DNA from: Pseudoxanthomonas sp.
GTDB lineage: Bacteria > Pseudomonadota > Gammaproteobacteria > Xanthomonadales > Xanthomonadaceae
Assembly (NCBI RefSeq): GCF_024710765.1
Contig: NZ_JANJUE010000057.1
Coordinates: 1 to 32,231 of the forward strand
Direction of reading: 5' to 3'
DNA length: 32,231 bases
Position numbers and translations under genes: made by a program. The notes beneath the pieces were generated by a model. The model was given only the letters and a program-made list of their open reading frames with translations, did not search any database and was not told the origin of the DNA. This document shows positions 14,520 to 22,634 of the stretch, piece by piece; the first letter of the stretch is position 1, and each line of letters begins with the position of its first letter.

Positions 14520-16154
14520 GTGGCATCCCATGGAATCCGCATGACGAATCCTTTCCTGACGCTCGACCGCGCGTCGCTGTCCCTGCCCGACGGCAGGATC
14601 CTGTTCTCCGATCTCGACCTGCAACTGGACGGCCGTCCCACCGGACTGGTCGGACGCAACGGTGTGGGCAAGAGCGTGCTGGCGCGCCTGCTGGCCGGCG
14701 AGATCGCGCCCACTTCGGGCAAGCGCAACGCCAGCGGCCGCGTGCATTACCTGCCGCAACAGATCCATGTGCCCGACGGCGCCACCGTCGCTTCGCTGGC
14801 CGGCGTGGATGCGTGGCTGGGCGCGCTGGCCCGCATCGAAGCCGGCAGCACCGCCGTGCACGACTTCGACACCCTGGGTGAACGCTGGGACATCCGCCAG
14901 CGACTCGCACAGGCGTTGGAGGCGCAGGGCCTGCCGGATCTCGATCCGGATCGCGCCGCCGCCACGCTCAGCGGTGGGGAAGCGATGCGCGTCGCCCTGG
15001 CCGGTGCGTTCCTGTCCGACGCCGACTTCCTGATCCTCGACGAACCCAGCAACCACCTCGACGCCCCGCAGCGCCAGCGCCTGCACGCCCAGCTCGCGCA
15101 ATGGCAGAACGGTCTGCTGGTGATCAGCCACGATCGCCGCCTGCTCGACACCTTCGCCCGCATCGAGGAACTGTCGCCGCTCGGCCTGCGCACGTACGGC
15201 GGCGGCTACGGTTTCTACGCGGCGCGCAAGGCCGGGGAACAGGCGCAGGCGCAACGAGAACTCGAACAGACCAAAGCCGCCATGCAGCGCCAGGAGCGCG
15301 CGCTGCGCGAGCAGCAGGAACGCCAGCAGCGCCGGCAGGCGCGCGGCAACCGCGACGCGCGCGACGCCAACCAGGCGCCGATCCTGCTTGGCCTGCGCAA
15401 GTCGCGCAGCGAGGCCAGCGCCGGCCGCTTCGCCGCCCGCCAGCAGGCCGCGCGCGAACAACTCGCCGACCAACTGCGCGCCGCCGCACGCAAGCAGGCA
15501 CCTTCCGTCGAACTGGCGCTGTTCGCGCCCGACGCCAGTGCCGCGCAGGATCGCATCGCCCTGCGCATGGAGGGCGCAGTGCTGCCGCACGTGCCGGCCA
15601 CCGCGAACGGGCTGGATCTGATCCTCACCGGCCGCCAGCGCGTCGGTGTCACCGGCCCCAACGGCAGCGGCAAATCCACCTTGCTGCGGGCGATGGCGGG
15701 GCAGGTCGCGCCATGGGCCGGATGCTGCATCGCGAACGTGCCGGTGGCGTGGCTGGACCAGCGCCTGGCCGGGCTGGATCCCGCCGCCAGCGTGCTGGCG
15801 CAGTTGCGCGAAGCCAATCCCGACGCCGGCGAGGCCGCGTTGCGCACCCGGCTGGCATTGCTGGGGCTGGACGCCGGCCTCGTCGAAGGCCCCAGCGGCC
15901 AGCTCAGCGGCGGCGAACGCCTCAAGGCCGCGCTGGCCTGCGTGCTGTACGCCGCCCAGCCGGCCGGCCTGCTGCTGCTCGACGAACCGGGCAACCACCT
16001 GGATCTGGCCGGGCTGGAAGCGCTGGAAAGCATGCTGCGCCAGTATCGCGGCGCGCTGGTCGTGGTCTCCCACGACGAGGCCCTGCTGGAACGGCTGGAC
16101 CTGACCCATCGCCTGCACCTCACCCGGGAAAGCGCGGTGCTCTCGCTCGCCTGA
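14520..16154 (+). CDS. ABC-F family ATPase
   Basis: A protein of 544 residues from GTG at 14520, or 537 from ATG at 14541. GAGGGAG stands 5 bases before the GTG, which favours it, but homology starts only at [11 protein letters not shown]. There are two ATP-binding cassettes and no membrane segment: Walker A GRNGVGKS and GPNGSGKS, signatures [12 protein letters not shown] and [12 protein letters not shown], Walker [12 protein letters not shown] and [12 protein letters not shown]. Between them is a charged coiled-coil linker ([21 protein letters not shown]...). ABC-F proteins act on the ribosome rather than in transport. A TAGAAT hexamer at 14412-14417 may be its -10. It is not one of the well-known members (EttA, Uup, YheS) as far as I can tell. 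Confidence 0.88.
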   Translation: MASHGIRMTNPFLTLDRASLSLPDGRILFSDLDLQLDGRPTGLVGRNGVGKSVLARLLAGEIAPTSGKRNASGRVHYLPQQIHVPDGATVASLAGVDAWLGALARIEAGSTAVHDFDTLGERWDIRQRLAQALEAQGLPDLDPDRAAATLSGGEAMRVALAGAFLSDADFLILDEPSNHLDAPQRQRLHAQLAQWQNGLLVISHDRRLLDTFARIEELSPLGLRTYGGGYGFYAARKAGEQAQAQRELEQTKAAMQRQERALREQQERQQRRQARGNRDARDANQAPILLGLRKSRSEASAGRFAARQQAAREQLADQLRAAARKQAPSVELALFAPDASAAQDRIALRMEGAVLPHVPATANGLDLILTGRQRVGVTGPNGSGKSTLLRAMAGQVAPWAGCCIANVPVAWLDQRLAGLDPAASVLAQLREANPDAGEAALRTRLALLGLDAGLVEGPSGQLSGGERLKAALACVLYAAQPAGLLLLDEPGNHLDLAGLEALESMLRQYRGALVVVSHDEALLERLDLTHRLHLTRESAVLSLA

Positions 16155-16248
16155 GCGCGCGCGGGGCCGGTTTTCCGTGTGTTCCCACCCCCAATCCGGC
16201 AAAATTGCCGCCATTCGCGCCGCCGCCGTCCCGAGTTCCGGAGTCCAC

Positions 16249-18381
16249 TTGAAGTTCTTTGTTTCCTGCGCCAAGGGCCTGGAGTACCTGCTCGCCGACG
16301 AGCTGGCGGCGCTGGGCGCCACCCGCGCCACCGCCACCATCGCCGGCGTCAACGTCGAAGGTGAGCTGCGCGACGCCCAGCGCGCCGTGCTGTGGTCGCG
16401 CCTGGCCAGCCGCGTGCTGTGGCCCATCGCCGACTACGACTGCCCGGACGAGCAGGCGCTCTATGACGGCGCGGCGGCGGTCGCGTGGGAAAACCACCTG
16501 CGCCCGGAACTCACCCTCGCGGTGGACGCGCACGTCTCCGGCCAGGCCATCACCCACGCGCGCTACGCCGCCCAGCGGATCAAGGACGCGGTGGTGGATC
16601 GCCTGCGCCAGCAGGGATTGGAACGCCCCTCGGTGGATGTCGAACAGCCGGATGTGCGCATCAACCTGTCGCTGCGCAAGGGCCGCGCCACGTTGTCGAT
16701 CGATCTCGGCGGCGGCCCCATGCACCGGCGCGGCTGGCGGCGCGAGCAGAACGAGGCGCCGCTGAAGGAAAACCTCGCCGCCGGCGTGCTGATGCGCGGT
16801 GGTTGGCCCGCGCTGTACCACGCCGGTGGCGCGCTGCTGGATCCCATGTGCGGTAGCGGCACGCTGCTGATCGAAGGCGCGCTGATGGCCGCCGACGTCG
16901 CCCCGGGCCTGCAACGCCACGGCAACACGTTGCCGACCCGTTGGCTGGGCTTCGACGCGCAGGCCTGGCGCGATCTGTTCGCCGACGCGGTCGCCCGCGA
17001 GACCGAAGGCCGCCGCGCGCTGCAATCGCGTTTCTTCGGCAGCGATCTGGACGCGCGCGCCATCCGCGCCGCCAACGAGAACGCGACCCTGGCCGGCCTG
17101 GCCGGACAGATTCAGTTCCAGACCCGCGATGTCGCCCGACTGGAAGCGCCCGGCGAAGGCGGCGGCCTGGTGGTCTGCAATCCGCCCTACGACGAGCGCC
17201 TGGCCGCCGACGCGGATCTGTACCGCCTGCTCGGTGACGCGTTGCAGCGCGCCGTGCCCGGCTGGCGCGCCAGCCTGCTGTGCGGCAACGCGGACCTCGC
17301 CCACGCCACCGGCCTGCGCGCGCAGAAGAAATACCAGGTGTTCAACGGCGCCATCGAGTGCGCGCTGATCGTCTGCGATCCCGTCGCCGCGCCGGCCCGC
17401 GAGCGCAGCGAACCGCGACCGCTCGGCGAAGGCGCGCAGATGGTCGCCAACCGCATCCGCAAGAACCTCAAGAAGCTCAAGAGCTGGCGCGCCCGCGAGG
17501 ACGTCACCTGCTACCGCGCCTACGACGCCGACCTGCCCGAATACGCCGCCGCCATCGACGTGTACGAAGCCGAGAACGACGGCGGCACGTACCTGCACAT
17601 CCAGGAATACGCCGCCCCGGCCAGCATTCCGGAAGCCGACGTGCGCCGCCGTTTCAGCGAACTGCTGGCCGCCGCGCGCGAAGTCTTCGCCGCGCCGCCG
17701 GAGCGGGTGGCGATCAAGTCGCGCGCGCGCGGCAAGGGCGGCAGCAAGTACGGCCGCTTCGACCAGAAGGATCAGACCCTGTGGGTGCGGGAAAACAACG
17801 CCCGCCTGCAGGTCAACCTGTTCGATTATCTCGACACCGGCCTGTTCCTGGATCACCGCCCGCTGCGCCGGCGCATGGCCCAGGAAGCGCGCGGCAAGCG
17901 CTTCCTCAACCTCTTCAGCTACACCGGCGTCGCCAGCGTGCAGGCCGCCGTCGGCGGCGCGGCCACCACCACCAGCGTGGACCTGTCCGGCACGTACCTG
18001 GAATGGTGCGCGCGCAATCTGGCCGGCAACCACTTCGGCGGCGCCCAGCACCGCCTGGTGCAGGCCGACGCCGTGCGCTGGCTGGAAGCCGAGCAGGGCG
18101 AATACGACCTGATCTTCTGCGACCCGCCCACCTTCTCCAACTCCGCCCGCGCCGACGACTTCGACATCCAGAAGGAATACGTCCGCCTGCTGCGCGCGGC
18201 GGTCGCCCGGCTGGCTCCCAACGGCGTGCTGTACTTCAGCAACAACTTCCGCCGCTTCCGCCTGGACGAAAACGAAATCGCCGCCTTCGCCCGCTGCGAA
18301 GACATCACCCCGCAGACCATCCCCCCGGATTTCGAGCGCAACGCCCGCATCCATAGGTGCTGGAAGCTCACCCGCTTCTGA
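16249..18381 (+). CDS. rlmKL: Bifunctional 23S rRNA methyltransferase RlmKL
   Basis: A 710-residue fusion (E. coli 702) that makes m2G2445 (RlmL half) and m7G2069 (RlmK half) in 23S rRNA. Order: THUMP domain at the start, then RlmL methyltransferase with [17 protein letters not shown] and [10 protein letters not shown] (about residue 311). The RlmK half has [17 protein letters not shown] and [10 protein letters not shown] (about 625). The start is TTG at 16249, since the family N-terminus [17 protein letters not shown] follows directly and CCGGAG lies 5 bases before it; ATG 24 codons upstream gives a non-homologous extension. A 94-base gap separates it from the ABC-F gene. Confidence 0.95.
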   Translation: MKFFVSCAKGLEYLLADELAALGATRATATIAGVNVEGELRDAQRAVLWSRLASRVLWPIADYDCPDEQALYDGAAAVAWENHLRPELTLAVDAHVSGQAITHARYAAQRIKDAVVDRLRQQGLERPSVDVEQPDVRINLSLRKGRATLSIDLGGGPMHRRGWRREQNEAPLKENLAAGVLMRGGWPALYHAGGALLDPMCGSGTLLIEGALMAADVAPGLQRHGNTLPTRWLGFDAQAWRDLFADAVARETEGRRALQSRFFGSDLDARAIRAANENATLAGLAGQIQFQTRDVARLEAPGEGGGLVVCNPPYDERLAADADLYRLLGDALQRAVPGWRASLLCGNADLAHATGLRAQKKYQVFNGAIECALIVCDPVAAPARERSEPRPLGEGAQMVANRIRKNLKKLKSWRAREDVTCYRAYDADLPEYAAAIDVYEAENDGGTYLHIQEYAAPASIPEADVRRRFSELLAAAREVFAAPPERVAIKSRARGKGGSKYGRFDQKDQTLWVRENNARLQVNLFDYLDTGLFLDHRPLRRRMAQEARGKRFLNLFSYTGVASVQAAVGGAATTTSVDLSGTYLEWCARNLAGNHFGGAQHRLVQADAVRWLEAEQGEYDLIFCDPPTFSNSARADDFDIQKEYVRLLRAAVARLAPNGVLYFSNNFRRFRLDENEIAAFARCEDITPQTIPPDFERNARIHRCWKLTRF

Positions 18382-18392
18382 GTCCGGATACC

Positions 18393-18415
18393 GCCGCCCC
18401 GCAGATAAGGGCGGC
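18393..18415 (+). terminator. Likely terminator after rlmKL
   Basis: GCCGCCC and GGGCGGC form a 7-bp GC stem with loop CGCAGATAA, 11 bases after the rlmKL stop, followed by AGGTTTCTTCG with a broken T-run. It also stands at the 3' end of the convergent symE-like gene and could serve both. Confidence 0.55.
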
Positions 18416-18426
18416 AGGTTTCTTCG

Positions 18427-18648
18427 TCAATCCGATTTCACCGGCTCCAGCACCAGGCGGCCGGCGCGGATGCGCACCCGGATGGTCTGGCCAATCGAGA
18501 ATCCCGCCTGCTCCAGCCAGCGGCCTTGCAGGCGCAGCGAGGGAAAGGGCGGGGTGGGACGGCCCTTGCCGGTGTGGGGGTAATAGACGTAGCCGGTTTT
18601 GAGTTGGCGCTCACGCGAGAAGGGGCGGCGGGTCTTGTTGCCTGCCAT
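18427..18648 (-). CDS. SymE-type toxin of a type I addiction module
   Basis: A 73-residue basic protein. The C-terminal part PFPSLRLQGRWLEQAGFSIGQTIRVRIRAGRLVL is the typical SymE block, an AbrB-like fold that turned into an RNA-cleaving or nucleoid-binding toxin. In E. coli its synthesis is held down by the antisense RNA SymR. The ATG at 18648 has CCGGAGG at good spacing, which rules out the longer in-frame extension. The antisense strand over the 5' end carries no promoter that I can defend, so the antitoxin RNA is not identified. Sits at the border between core genes and the AT-richer accessory stretch. Confidence 0.85.
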   Translation of the reverse strand: MAGNKTRRPFSRERQLKTGYVYYPHTGKGRPTPPFPSLRLQGRWLEQAGFSIGQTIRVRIRAGRLVLEPVKSD

Positions 18649-18976
18649 GTCGGCCTCCGGTCGATATCGGAAAACCGCGAGGACGGACGCGGACACCGCT
18701 AGCGGGGAGGTGTGTTGAGCACCGGGGAGGGAGAGGCTATACGTCGACCGGGTTGATATCCATGGCGATTTTTGCCGGCTGGTTTGTGAAAGCGGACGAA
18801 TATCTTCCGGTCTCCCCGAGTCTTCCATAGCCAGGAAGGGCAGGCTACGCGTCAACTTGTTGGCCGAACTTGGCGGCCCTAAGATTGATCCGTGCAAAGG
18901 GAATGGTGCTCCGTCATGGATCACCTTGGGTAAGTTGAATAGCCGGGTCGTCGGATCTGGCCATTAATTGGCGCTC
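18649..18976. other. 328-base gap upstream of symE-like gene
   Basis: No gene can be supported here. It holds CGATATCG at 18662-18669 just before the symE ribosome site and another GATATC near 18754. On the plus strand a frame is open from 18719 up to TAA at 18965-18967, in phase with the next gene, but it lacks an ATG or GTG start and has no known pattern. The promoters for symE (minus) and for the next gene (plus) should lie here. Confidence 0.5.
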
Positions 18977-19468
18977 ATGGATAAGACAACATATCGATTC
19001 GGCGAAAGCTATATAAGGTCACAAGTCCGCGGGCCGATTTTTGGCGCGATTGTATTCGTCGCGTTCATTGCGCTCCTTACCGGCGGCATGGCTATCGGTG
19101 AAGAATGGCATCCCGCGATTTCCGCAGGCATCTTCCTCGTGGCTTCCTTGTTGATGCTTCTCAAGAATCTCAAACTGAGTCGCGATGCGGCTGCGCACCT
19201 GCCGAAAGTCGCCATCGAACTCTCCGGTGACTCGCTGTGTTTTGTCGAGCCCGCGGGTAGCCACACCATTCCTTTGGCTTCAATCAGGACAATCGTGGTC
19301 GACCGTCGTCGGCAGGAGCCGCGAATGGTTTATCTCCAGCGGGCCGCCGGACCCACGGTTCAACTTCAGGGCTTGGCGCGGTTCGAGCAATTCACGCAGC
19401 AACTGACCAGGAGCATCGGTGCATCGAAGGTTAGGGAGCTCAGCTGGTGGCGGTTTCCACCTCCTTGA
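18977..19468 (+). CDS. Small membrane protein with two TM helices and PH-like C-terminal part
   Basis: A 163-residue protein from ATG at 18977; TTG at 18968 is an alternative start. Two hydrophobic helices (about 19-40 GPIFGAIVFVAFIALLTGG and about 48-64 ISAGIFLVASLLMLL) are followed by a cytoplasmic domain of about 90 residues rich in beta strands (VAIELSGDSLCFVEPAGSH, IPLASIRTIVVDRR, LQGLARFEQFTQQL). This plan is like small bacterial PH-domain membrane proteins. I do not recognise a specific family. GC is lower than in the core genes. It stands first in a row of small plus-strand orphans. Confidence 0.65.
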   Translation: MDKTTYRFGESYIRSQVRGPIFGAIVFVAFIALLTGGMAIGEEWHPAISAGIFLVASLLMLLKNLKLSRDAAAHLPKVAIELSGDSLCFVEPAGSHTIPLASIRTIVVDRRRQEPRMVYLQRAAGPTVQLQGLARFEQFTQQLTRSIGASKVRELSWWRFPPP

Positions 19469-19552
19469 ACGCAGAACGTGGAATGGCCGATTTGTCATCT
19501 CGACATGGCAGGTCCCGAGGTCCGGCTACAAGGTAGTGAGGTGTATTAGCAA

Positions 19553-19915
19553 GTGAATCGAATGCCAAGTCCAAAATACTTGATTGCCCATGCCTGCTTT
19601 GATTGCCGCAAAATCTTCAAGGTGGCCCCCCGCAAGGAATTTTCTGCTGTGTGCCCTGGTTGCGGCGGGAAAATCCATGAAATGGGGCGTTCGTTCAAAG
19701 CGCCACCTGCCAAAGACTTGGAGCAGTGGGAAAAGGTAAAGGCGTTGTTTGCAGCAGGTTTCCGCTTCTCCAGCTATCGCAGTACTCTCGGGCCGCCGCT
19801 TCCGGACAGGCTGGCCGATGTCGCGGCTTTTATCCGTGACCATCCAGAACATCCCCTTCGGGTAGCAGCGCCTATTAATTCATTCGAGACGAACCCACCT
19901 CGCGGGCCAGCTTAG
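19553..19915 (+). CDS. Small zinc-ribbon protein, unknown function
   Basis: A 120-residue protein read from GTG at 19553 (GAGGTG 9 bases upstream); ATG at 19562 is possible. HACFDCRKIF (Cys 15 and 18) and AVCPGCGGKI (Cys 34 and 37) form two CxxC knuckles, a typical zinc ribbon. The rest is predicted soluble, with LEQWEKVKALFAAGFRFSSY and a proline-rich region. It may bind nucleic acid or protein; no named family is recognised. Surrounding gaps are short and hold no clear terminator. Confidence 0.65.
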   Translation: MNRMPSPKYLIAHACFDCRKIFKVAPRKEFSAVCPGCGGKIHEMGRSFKAPPAKDLEQWEKVKALFAAGFRFSSYRSTLGPPLPDRLADVAAFIRDHPEHPLRVAAPINSFETNPPRGPA

Positions 19916-19950
19916 TCGGGCGTATGACCGCCATGGATGTGCATAGGAAT

Positions 19951-19996
19951 AAAACAGGGAATCGGGAAAAACAGGGGAAAGAACAGGGGGAACAGT
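19951..19996 (+). repeat. AACAGGG-rich direct repeats
   Basis: AACAGGG-type words recur at about 19953, 19970, 19982 and a partial AACAG at 19991, with GGGAA between them. Strings of ACAGGG ending in ACAG(A/T) and TTTTC are often seen at the borders of worn transposon-related repeats in xanthomonads. Here it may be a remnant only. Confidence 0.4.
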
Positions 19997-20090
19997 ATAT
20001 TTTCAGGCTGCTCGTGTAATGCGATCCTGTCCCTTCTGTTGCATCTCTGTTCCTTGCTCAATCTACTGAACTCTAATCGAGCCGAGATCC

Positions 20091-20588
20091 ATGATCCGTC
20101 CTTTCCTCGCCGTTTTCGTTGTTGGGCTGATCCTGGCGGTCAAGCCGGCTCTCGCACAGGATGCTTCCGAGCCAACCGCCCAACCTACAGAAGTCCCCAG
20201 CGTCACGCTGCCACCCGAACTGGACCGAGTACTCCGCGACTACGAGCACGCCTGGCGCGCGGGTGACGCGGCGGCGCTCGCGGCGCTGTTCGCGGAGGAC
20301 GGATTCATCCTGCAAAGCAACCGTCCGCCCGTACGCGGACGCAAGGCCATCCAGGCCGCCTATGAAGGCGGAAGCGGCGGCCCGCTGCGGCTACGCGCGC
20401 TCGCCTTTTCCACCGAAGCCACGACCGGCTACATCGTCGGCGCCTATGGCTACGGAGATGGCCCCGGCGACACCGGCAAATTCACCCTCACGCTGCGCCG
20501 TACACCCGGTCAGCCGTGGCTGATCTTCTCGGACATGGACAATCAGAACACGCCGCCGAAACCCCGGCGTACGTCAGACACGCCTTGA
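20091..20588 (+). CDS. Exported NTF2-like (DUF4440/SnoaL-type) protein
   Basis: A 165-residue protein with signal peptide, cut probably after ALA at residue 22. The mature part has the NTF2-fold pattern of DUF4440: LDRVLRDYEHAWRAGDAAALAALFAEDGFILQSNRPPVRGRKAIQAAY, then GPLRLRALAFSTEA, YIVGAYGYG, GKFTLTLRRTPGQPWLIFSDMDN. This small cone-shaped fold can be an enzyme or only bind ligands; no catalytic set can be named. It is followed by a good hairpin terminator, so it is probably a single-gene unit. Confidence 0.82.
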   Translation: MIRPFLAVFVVGLILAVKPALAQDASEPTAQPTEVPSVTLPPELDRVLRDYEHAWRAGDAAALAALFAEDGFILQSNRPPVRGRKAIQAAYEGGSGGPLRLRALAFSTEATTGYIVGAYGYGDGPGDTGKFTLTLRRTPGQPWLIFSDMDNQNTPPKPRRTSDTP

Positions 20589-20601
20589 GCCTGGCAACGT
20601 G

Positions 20602-20623
20602 TATCCGGCGCGTCGCCCGGATA
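20602..20623 (+). terminator. Likely rho-independent terminator
   Basis: TATCCGG and CCGGATA make a 7-bp stem with loop CGCGTCGC, 13 bases after the stop of the NTF2-like gene, followed by a T-rich run (GCTTTTGCTTTAT). Confidence 0.6.
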
Positions 20624-20663
20624 TGTGCTTTTGCTTTATCGTCATTGCAGGGACAGACCGCTG

Positions 20664-21002
20664 ATGCCCGTTGTCATGATTTACGGTTTCACCGGCCAAT
20701 ACGCCGGAAATTCCGAGTACGACTGGAACCATCCAGAAAGAAATGATGTTTACAAGTGCATGCTCTTTCTCAGGCAAGAGTCAGAGTCGCCTGATTTCGA
20801 GAATGCAAAATCTGAGTGCAGGCGGTATGGCTTCGCCGATATCTCGGATATGCGAGTCGGCAAGCTTCACGTGGAAGTTCTGAATACTGACCTGTATCGG
20901 GGATTTTCCGGCTTCTACGAGGAGGCGTTGGCTCACGGCGGGACCCTCGTCTTCTACCCAGGCGCGGCCCGCGACGAAGGGGGCGTCAATCCCGCGCACT
21001 GA
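20664..21002 (+). CDS. Small protein of unknown function
   Basis: A 112-residue soluble protein from ATG at 20664 (MPVVMIYGFTGQY...). Ribosome site AGGGA is rather far (about 15 bases). Mid-part: DVYKCMLFLRQESESPDFENAKSECRRYGF, then LHVEVLNTDLYRGFSGFYEEALAHGGTLVFYP. The even spacing of hydrophobic and charged residues and codon use suggest a real gene. I do not recognise a family. It is part of a group of small orphans (with 21038-21172 and 21260-21553), a pattern seen for immunity-type genes, but nothing here proves that. Confidence 0.6.
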   Translation: MPVVMIYGFTGQYAGNSEYDWNHPERNDVYKCMLFLRQESESPDFENAKSECRRYGFADISDMRVGKLHVEVLNTDLYRGFSGFYEEALAHGGTLVFYPGAARDEGGVNPAH

Positions 21003-21037
21003 CCCCATCGCTTCAATCAGGTTTCCCCATCCGTCGC

Positions 21038-21172
21038 ATGTGGCAGCTCAAGCAGCTGCTTGACCGTCATGGTCATCACGTCGAAGTACTGAGAACTTTG
21101 GAACCGGGCTCGGTTGTCTATGAAGATGATTGGCAACTGATTTCGAAGCCCAGGAAAGGGCAGAGGTTCTAG
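21038..21172 (+). CDS. Very small ORF, 44 residues, possible gene remnant
   Basis: Begins MWQLKQLLDRHGHHVEVLR and later has SVVYEDDWQLISKPRKG. The pattern (xYEDxxQxxxxP after a Gly) recalls the C-terminal end of small uncharacterised proteins in xanthomonads, so this could be a truncated tail left from a larger gene or a real microprotein. No ribosome site is clear. It lies 35 bases after the gene at 20664 in another frame. Confidence 0.4.
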   Translation: MWQLKQLLDRHGHHVEVLRTLEPGSVVYEDDWQLISKPRKGQRF

Positions 21173-21259
21173 CGCAAGACAGGACGGCGTGCACTTCTCT
21201 TCGGCATCCATGTACGCTCTGTAGCGGGTGGTCAGGCAATCCGAGGGGAATATCAGGAA

Positions 21260-21553
21260 ATGCCATATTTCAAGATTCTTCTCTCCGGCCGTGGTATTGA
21301 CTTGCCATTCGATGATGATTCGGCGATCGGATTTTTTACGACCAGGCTGGTTCGTGCTGCCGACCTGGCCAATGCGGAAACCCTCGCCAGGGATCTGGTT
21401 CTGTCAGAGTGGCGCCCCGGCGGCGATTACGCGCAGGCCAATCGCGGTGCCGTACCCGTGCTGTCTATCGAGCGCTCGTTTCCTGTGGGCTGGCTTCAGG
21501 GTATCTTCGGTCGCAAGGGTTCCGGTTACGCTTTTTACTGCCACGAGGATTAG
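21260..21553 (+). CDS. Small protein of unknown function
   Basis: A 97-residue soluble protein, ATG at 21260 with AGGAA just before and GAGGGG farther upstream. Sequence begins MPYFKILLSGRGIDLPFDDDSAIGFFTTRLVRA and ends FGRKGSGYAFYCHED. Middle has ADLANAETLARDLVLSEWRPG. A mixed alpha/beta fold is likely; similar small proteins seem to occur in relatives (memory, not checked). Convergent with the next gene, only 22 bases between stops. Confidence 0.6.
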   Translation: MPYFKILLSGRGIDLPFDDDSAIGFFTTRLVRAADLANAETLARDLVLSEWRPGGDYAQANRGAVPVLSIERSFPVGWLQGIFGRKGSGYAFYCHED

Positions 21554-21575
21554 CCGCTGTTCGCATGTCACGCCC

Positions 21576-22400
21576 CTATTTGCGGATACGCTCGACGTCC
21601 AGCCGTGCCTGTGACTTTGCGTCGCCCAATGCAGCACCCCGTTCAAGCAACGCGAGCGCCGCGACACGATCCCCTTCGCTACCACGTTCCAACCGCATGA
21701 GCGCGGCGTTGTAGGCCGCAATGGCGCTGCCTTTCGCCGCAGCCGTTTCAAAACCATAGAGCGCCTTGTCCGGGCAGAGGAAGAAGATATCCCAGCCAGC
21801 CGCCGCGAGCGTCAGCAGGTTGGCATCGTCCTCCGGAATCTGTTCCTGCACATAGGCCGGCCAGCCGGCCACGAGTGGAACAAACACCTCGGCGCCCTCG
21901 GGCAAGGAGTACGAGCCGGCGCCTTCGCGCACGGTGAATGCCTGGCGCGTGGTGCGACGGGTTCCATCCTTCGCCAGCCACAGGAATCCGTCCTCGCCCT
22001 TGACCGGAAGGCCGCCCAGCGCCTTGGAAATGCGCTCGGCCTGCGATGGCACGCCGGGTTCTGGCGACACCCCGGTCCACGAGCCGATCAACTCCACGCG
22101 CTTCACCTTCCCCTCGAGCTTTTGCCTGATGGAATCCGCCACGTCTTCGACGGTCAGGATACGCATCTCGCCGTCATACATCCGCCACGGGTTGGCCTGC
22201 AGGCCGATGGTGAAGACCTCGTCGCTGTCCGGGACCGCTTCCATGTACTCATACAGCGCCTGTCCGGAAGCAACGCAGTTTGAATCCCGCTTCGGGGAAC
22301 AAGTGGTCACGCTGAGCGTGCCCGACAGCGACAGATGCGACGTGTCGCAGGCCAGTGCGGAAGGGCTGAGCAGGCAGAGGGCGAGCAGGGGGGATTTCAT
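21576..22400 (-). CDS. Exported protein with Sel1-like C-terminal end, unknown function
   Basis: A 274-residue protein from ATG at 22400. Signal peptide about 1-17 (LLALCLLSPSALA). Two cysteines (CDTS and TTCSPKRDSNC) follow early. Middle part (about 40-190) has no named domain: EYMEAVPDSDEVFTIGLQANPWRMYDGEMRILTVEDVADSI..., VELIGSWTGVSPEPG. The last 60 residues (GSAIAAYNAALMRLERGSEGDRVAALALLERGAALGDAKSQARL) look like one or two Sel1/TPR-like repeats, which often mediate protein contacts. A frame upstream of 22400 is open but lacks a signal. Ribosome site is weak. Probably periplasmic. Confidence 0.7.
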   Translation of the reverse strand: MKSPLLALCLLSPSALACDTSHLSLSGTLSVTTCSPKRDSNCVASGQALYEYMEAVPDSDEVFTIGLQANPWRMYDGEMRILTVEDVADSIRQKLEGKVKRVELIGSWTGVSPEPGVPSQAERISKALGGLPVKGEDGFLWLAKDGTRRTTRQAFTVREGAGSYSLPEGAEVFVPLVAGWPAYVQEQIPEDDANLLTLAAAGWDIFFLCPDKALYGFETAAAKGSAIAAYNAALMRLERGSEGDRVAALALLERGAALGDAKSQARLDVERIRK

Positions 22401-22506
22401 GTGACAGTCCGGGCCAGCGCGGGAAGACGGTAGCCGGAGTGTACTTTCAACGGCATCCGGGCAGTTTGGGTAATCCGCTTTCGTGGAATTCCCGTGCAGC
22501 CTGTCC

Positions 22507-22623
22507 ATGAGCAATCACCTTCTCGACTACAATGCACCGAGCCTTCGGGGAGAACTCCCCGTGCGAACCATCCTGCTGGCTGCCATCATCCTGTTCATCC
22601 CACCGGCGAACGAACTGCCATAA
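22507..22623 (+). CDS. Possible micro-ORF leading into lipoprotein gene
   Basis: 38 residues from ATG 22507, or 20 from GTG 22561 (preceded by GGGGAGA). The last part, RTILLAAIILFIPPANELP, is hydrophobic enough for one membrane helix. Its stop TAA is fused with the ribosome site of the following lipoprotein gene (TAAGGAG at 22621-22627), so it could be a coupled leader. A TACAAT hexamer at 22528-22533 could be a -10, in which case only the GTG version would be translated. Uncertain. Confidence 0.35.
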   Translation: MSNHLLDYNAPSLRGELPVRTILLAAIILFIPPANELP

Positions 22624-22634
22624 GGAGCCGTGAC

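Noticed and set aside
16197..16210. CGGCAA-AA-TTGCCG inverted repeat before rlmKL
   Set aside because: Arms of only 6 bases; may be part of the promoter but no more can be said.
14376..16427. 683-residue minus-strand open frame across the ABC-F gene
   Set aside because: Shadow of the ABC-F gene; Walker and signature motifs are on the plus strand.
16120..18354. 744-residue open frame on the minus strand across rlmKL
   Set aside because: It is the mirror of a strongly coding GC-rich gene; its composition is Ala/Gly/Val/Arg without domain patterns, while the plus strand encodes clear RlmKL motifs.
18719..18967. Plus-strand open frame in phase with the gene at 18977, ended by a single TAA
   Set aside because: Looked like a split gene, but there is no usual start codon, no recognised pattern, and the downstream gene has a sensible own start with a first membrane helix.
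19937..20266. 109-residue open frame overlapping the NTF2-like gene start
   Set aside because: Covers the AACAGGG repeat and a different frame of the signal-peptide gene; no coding pattern.
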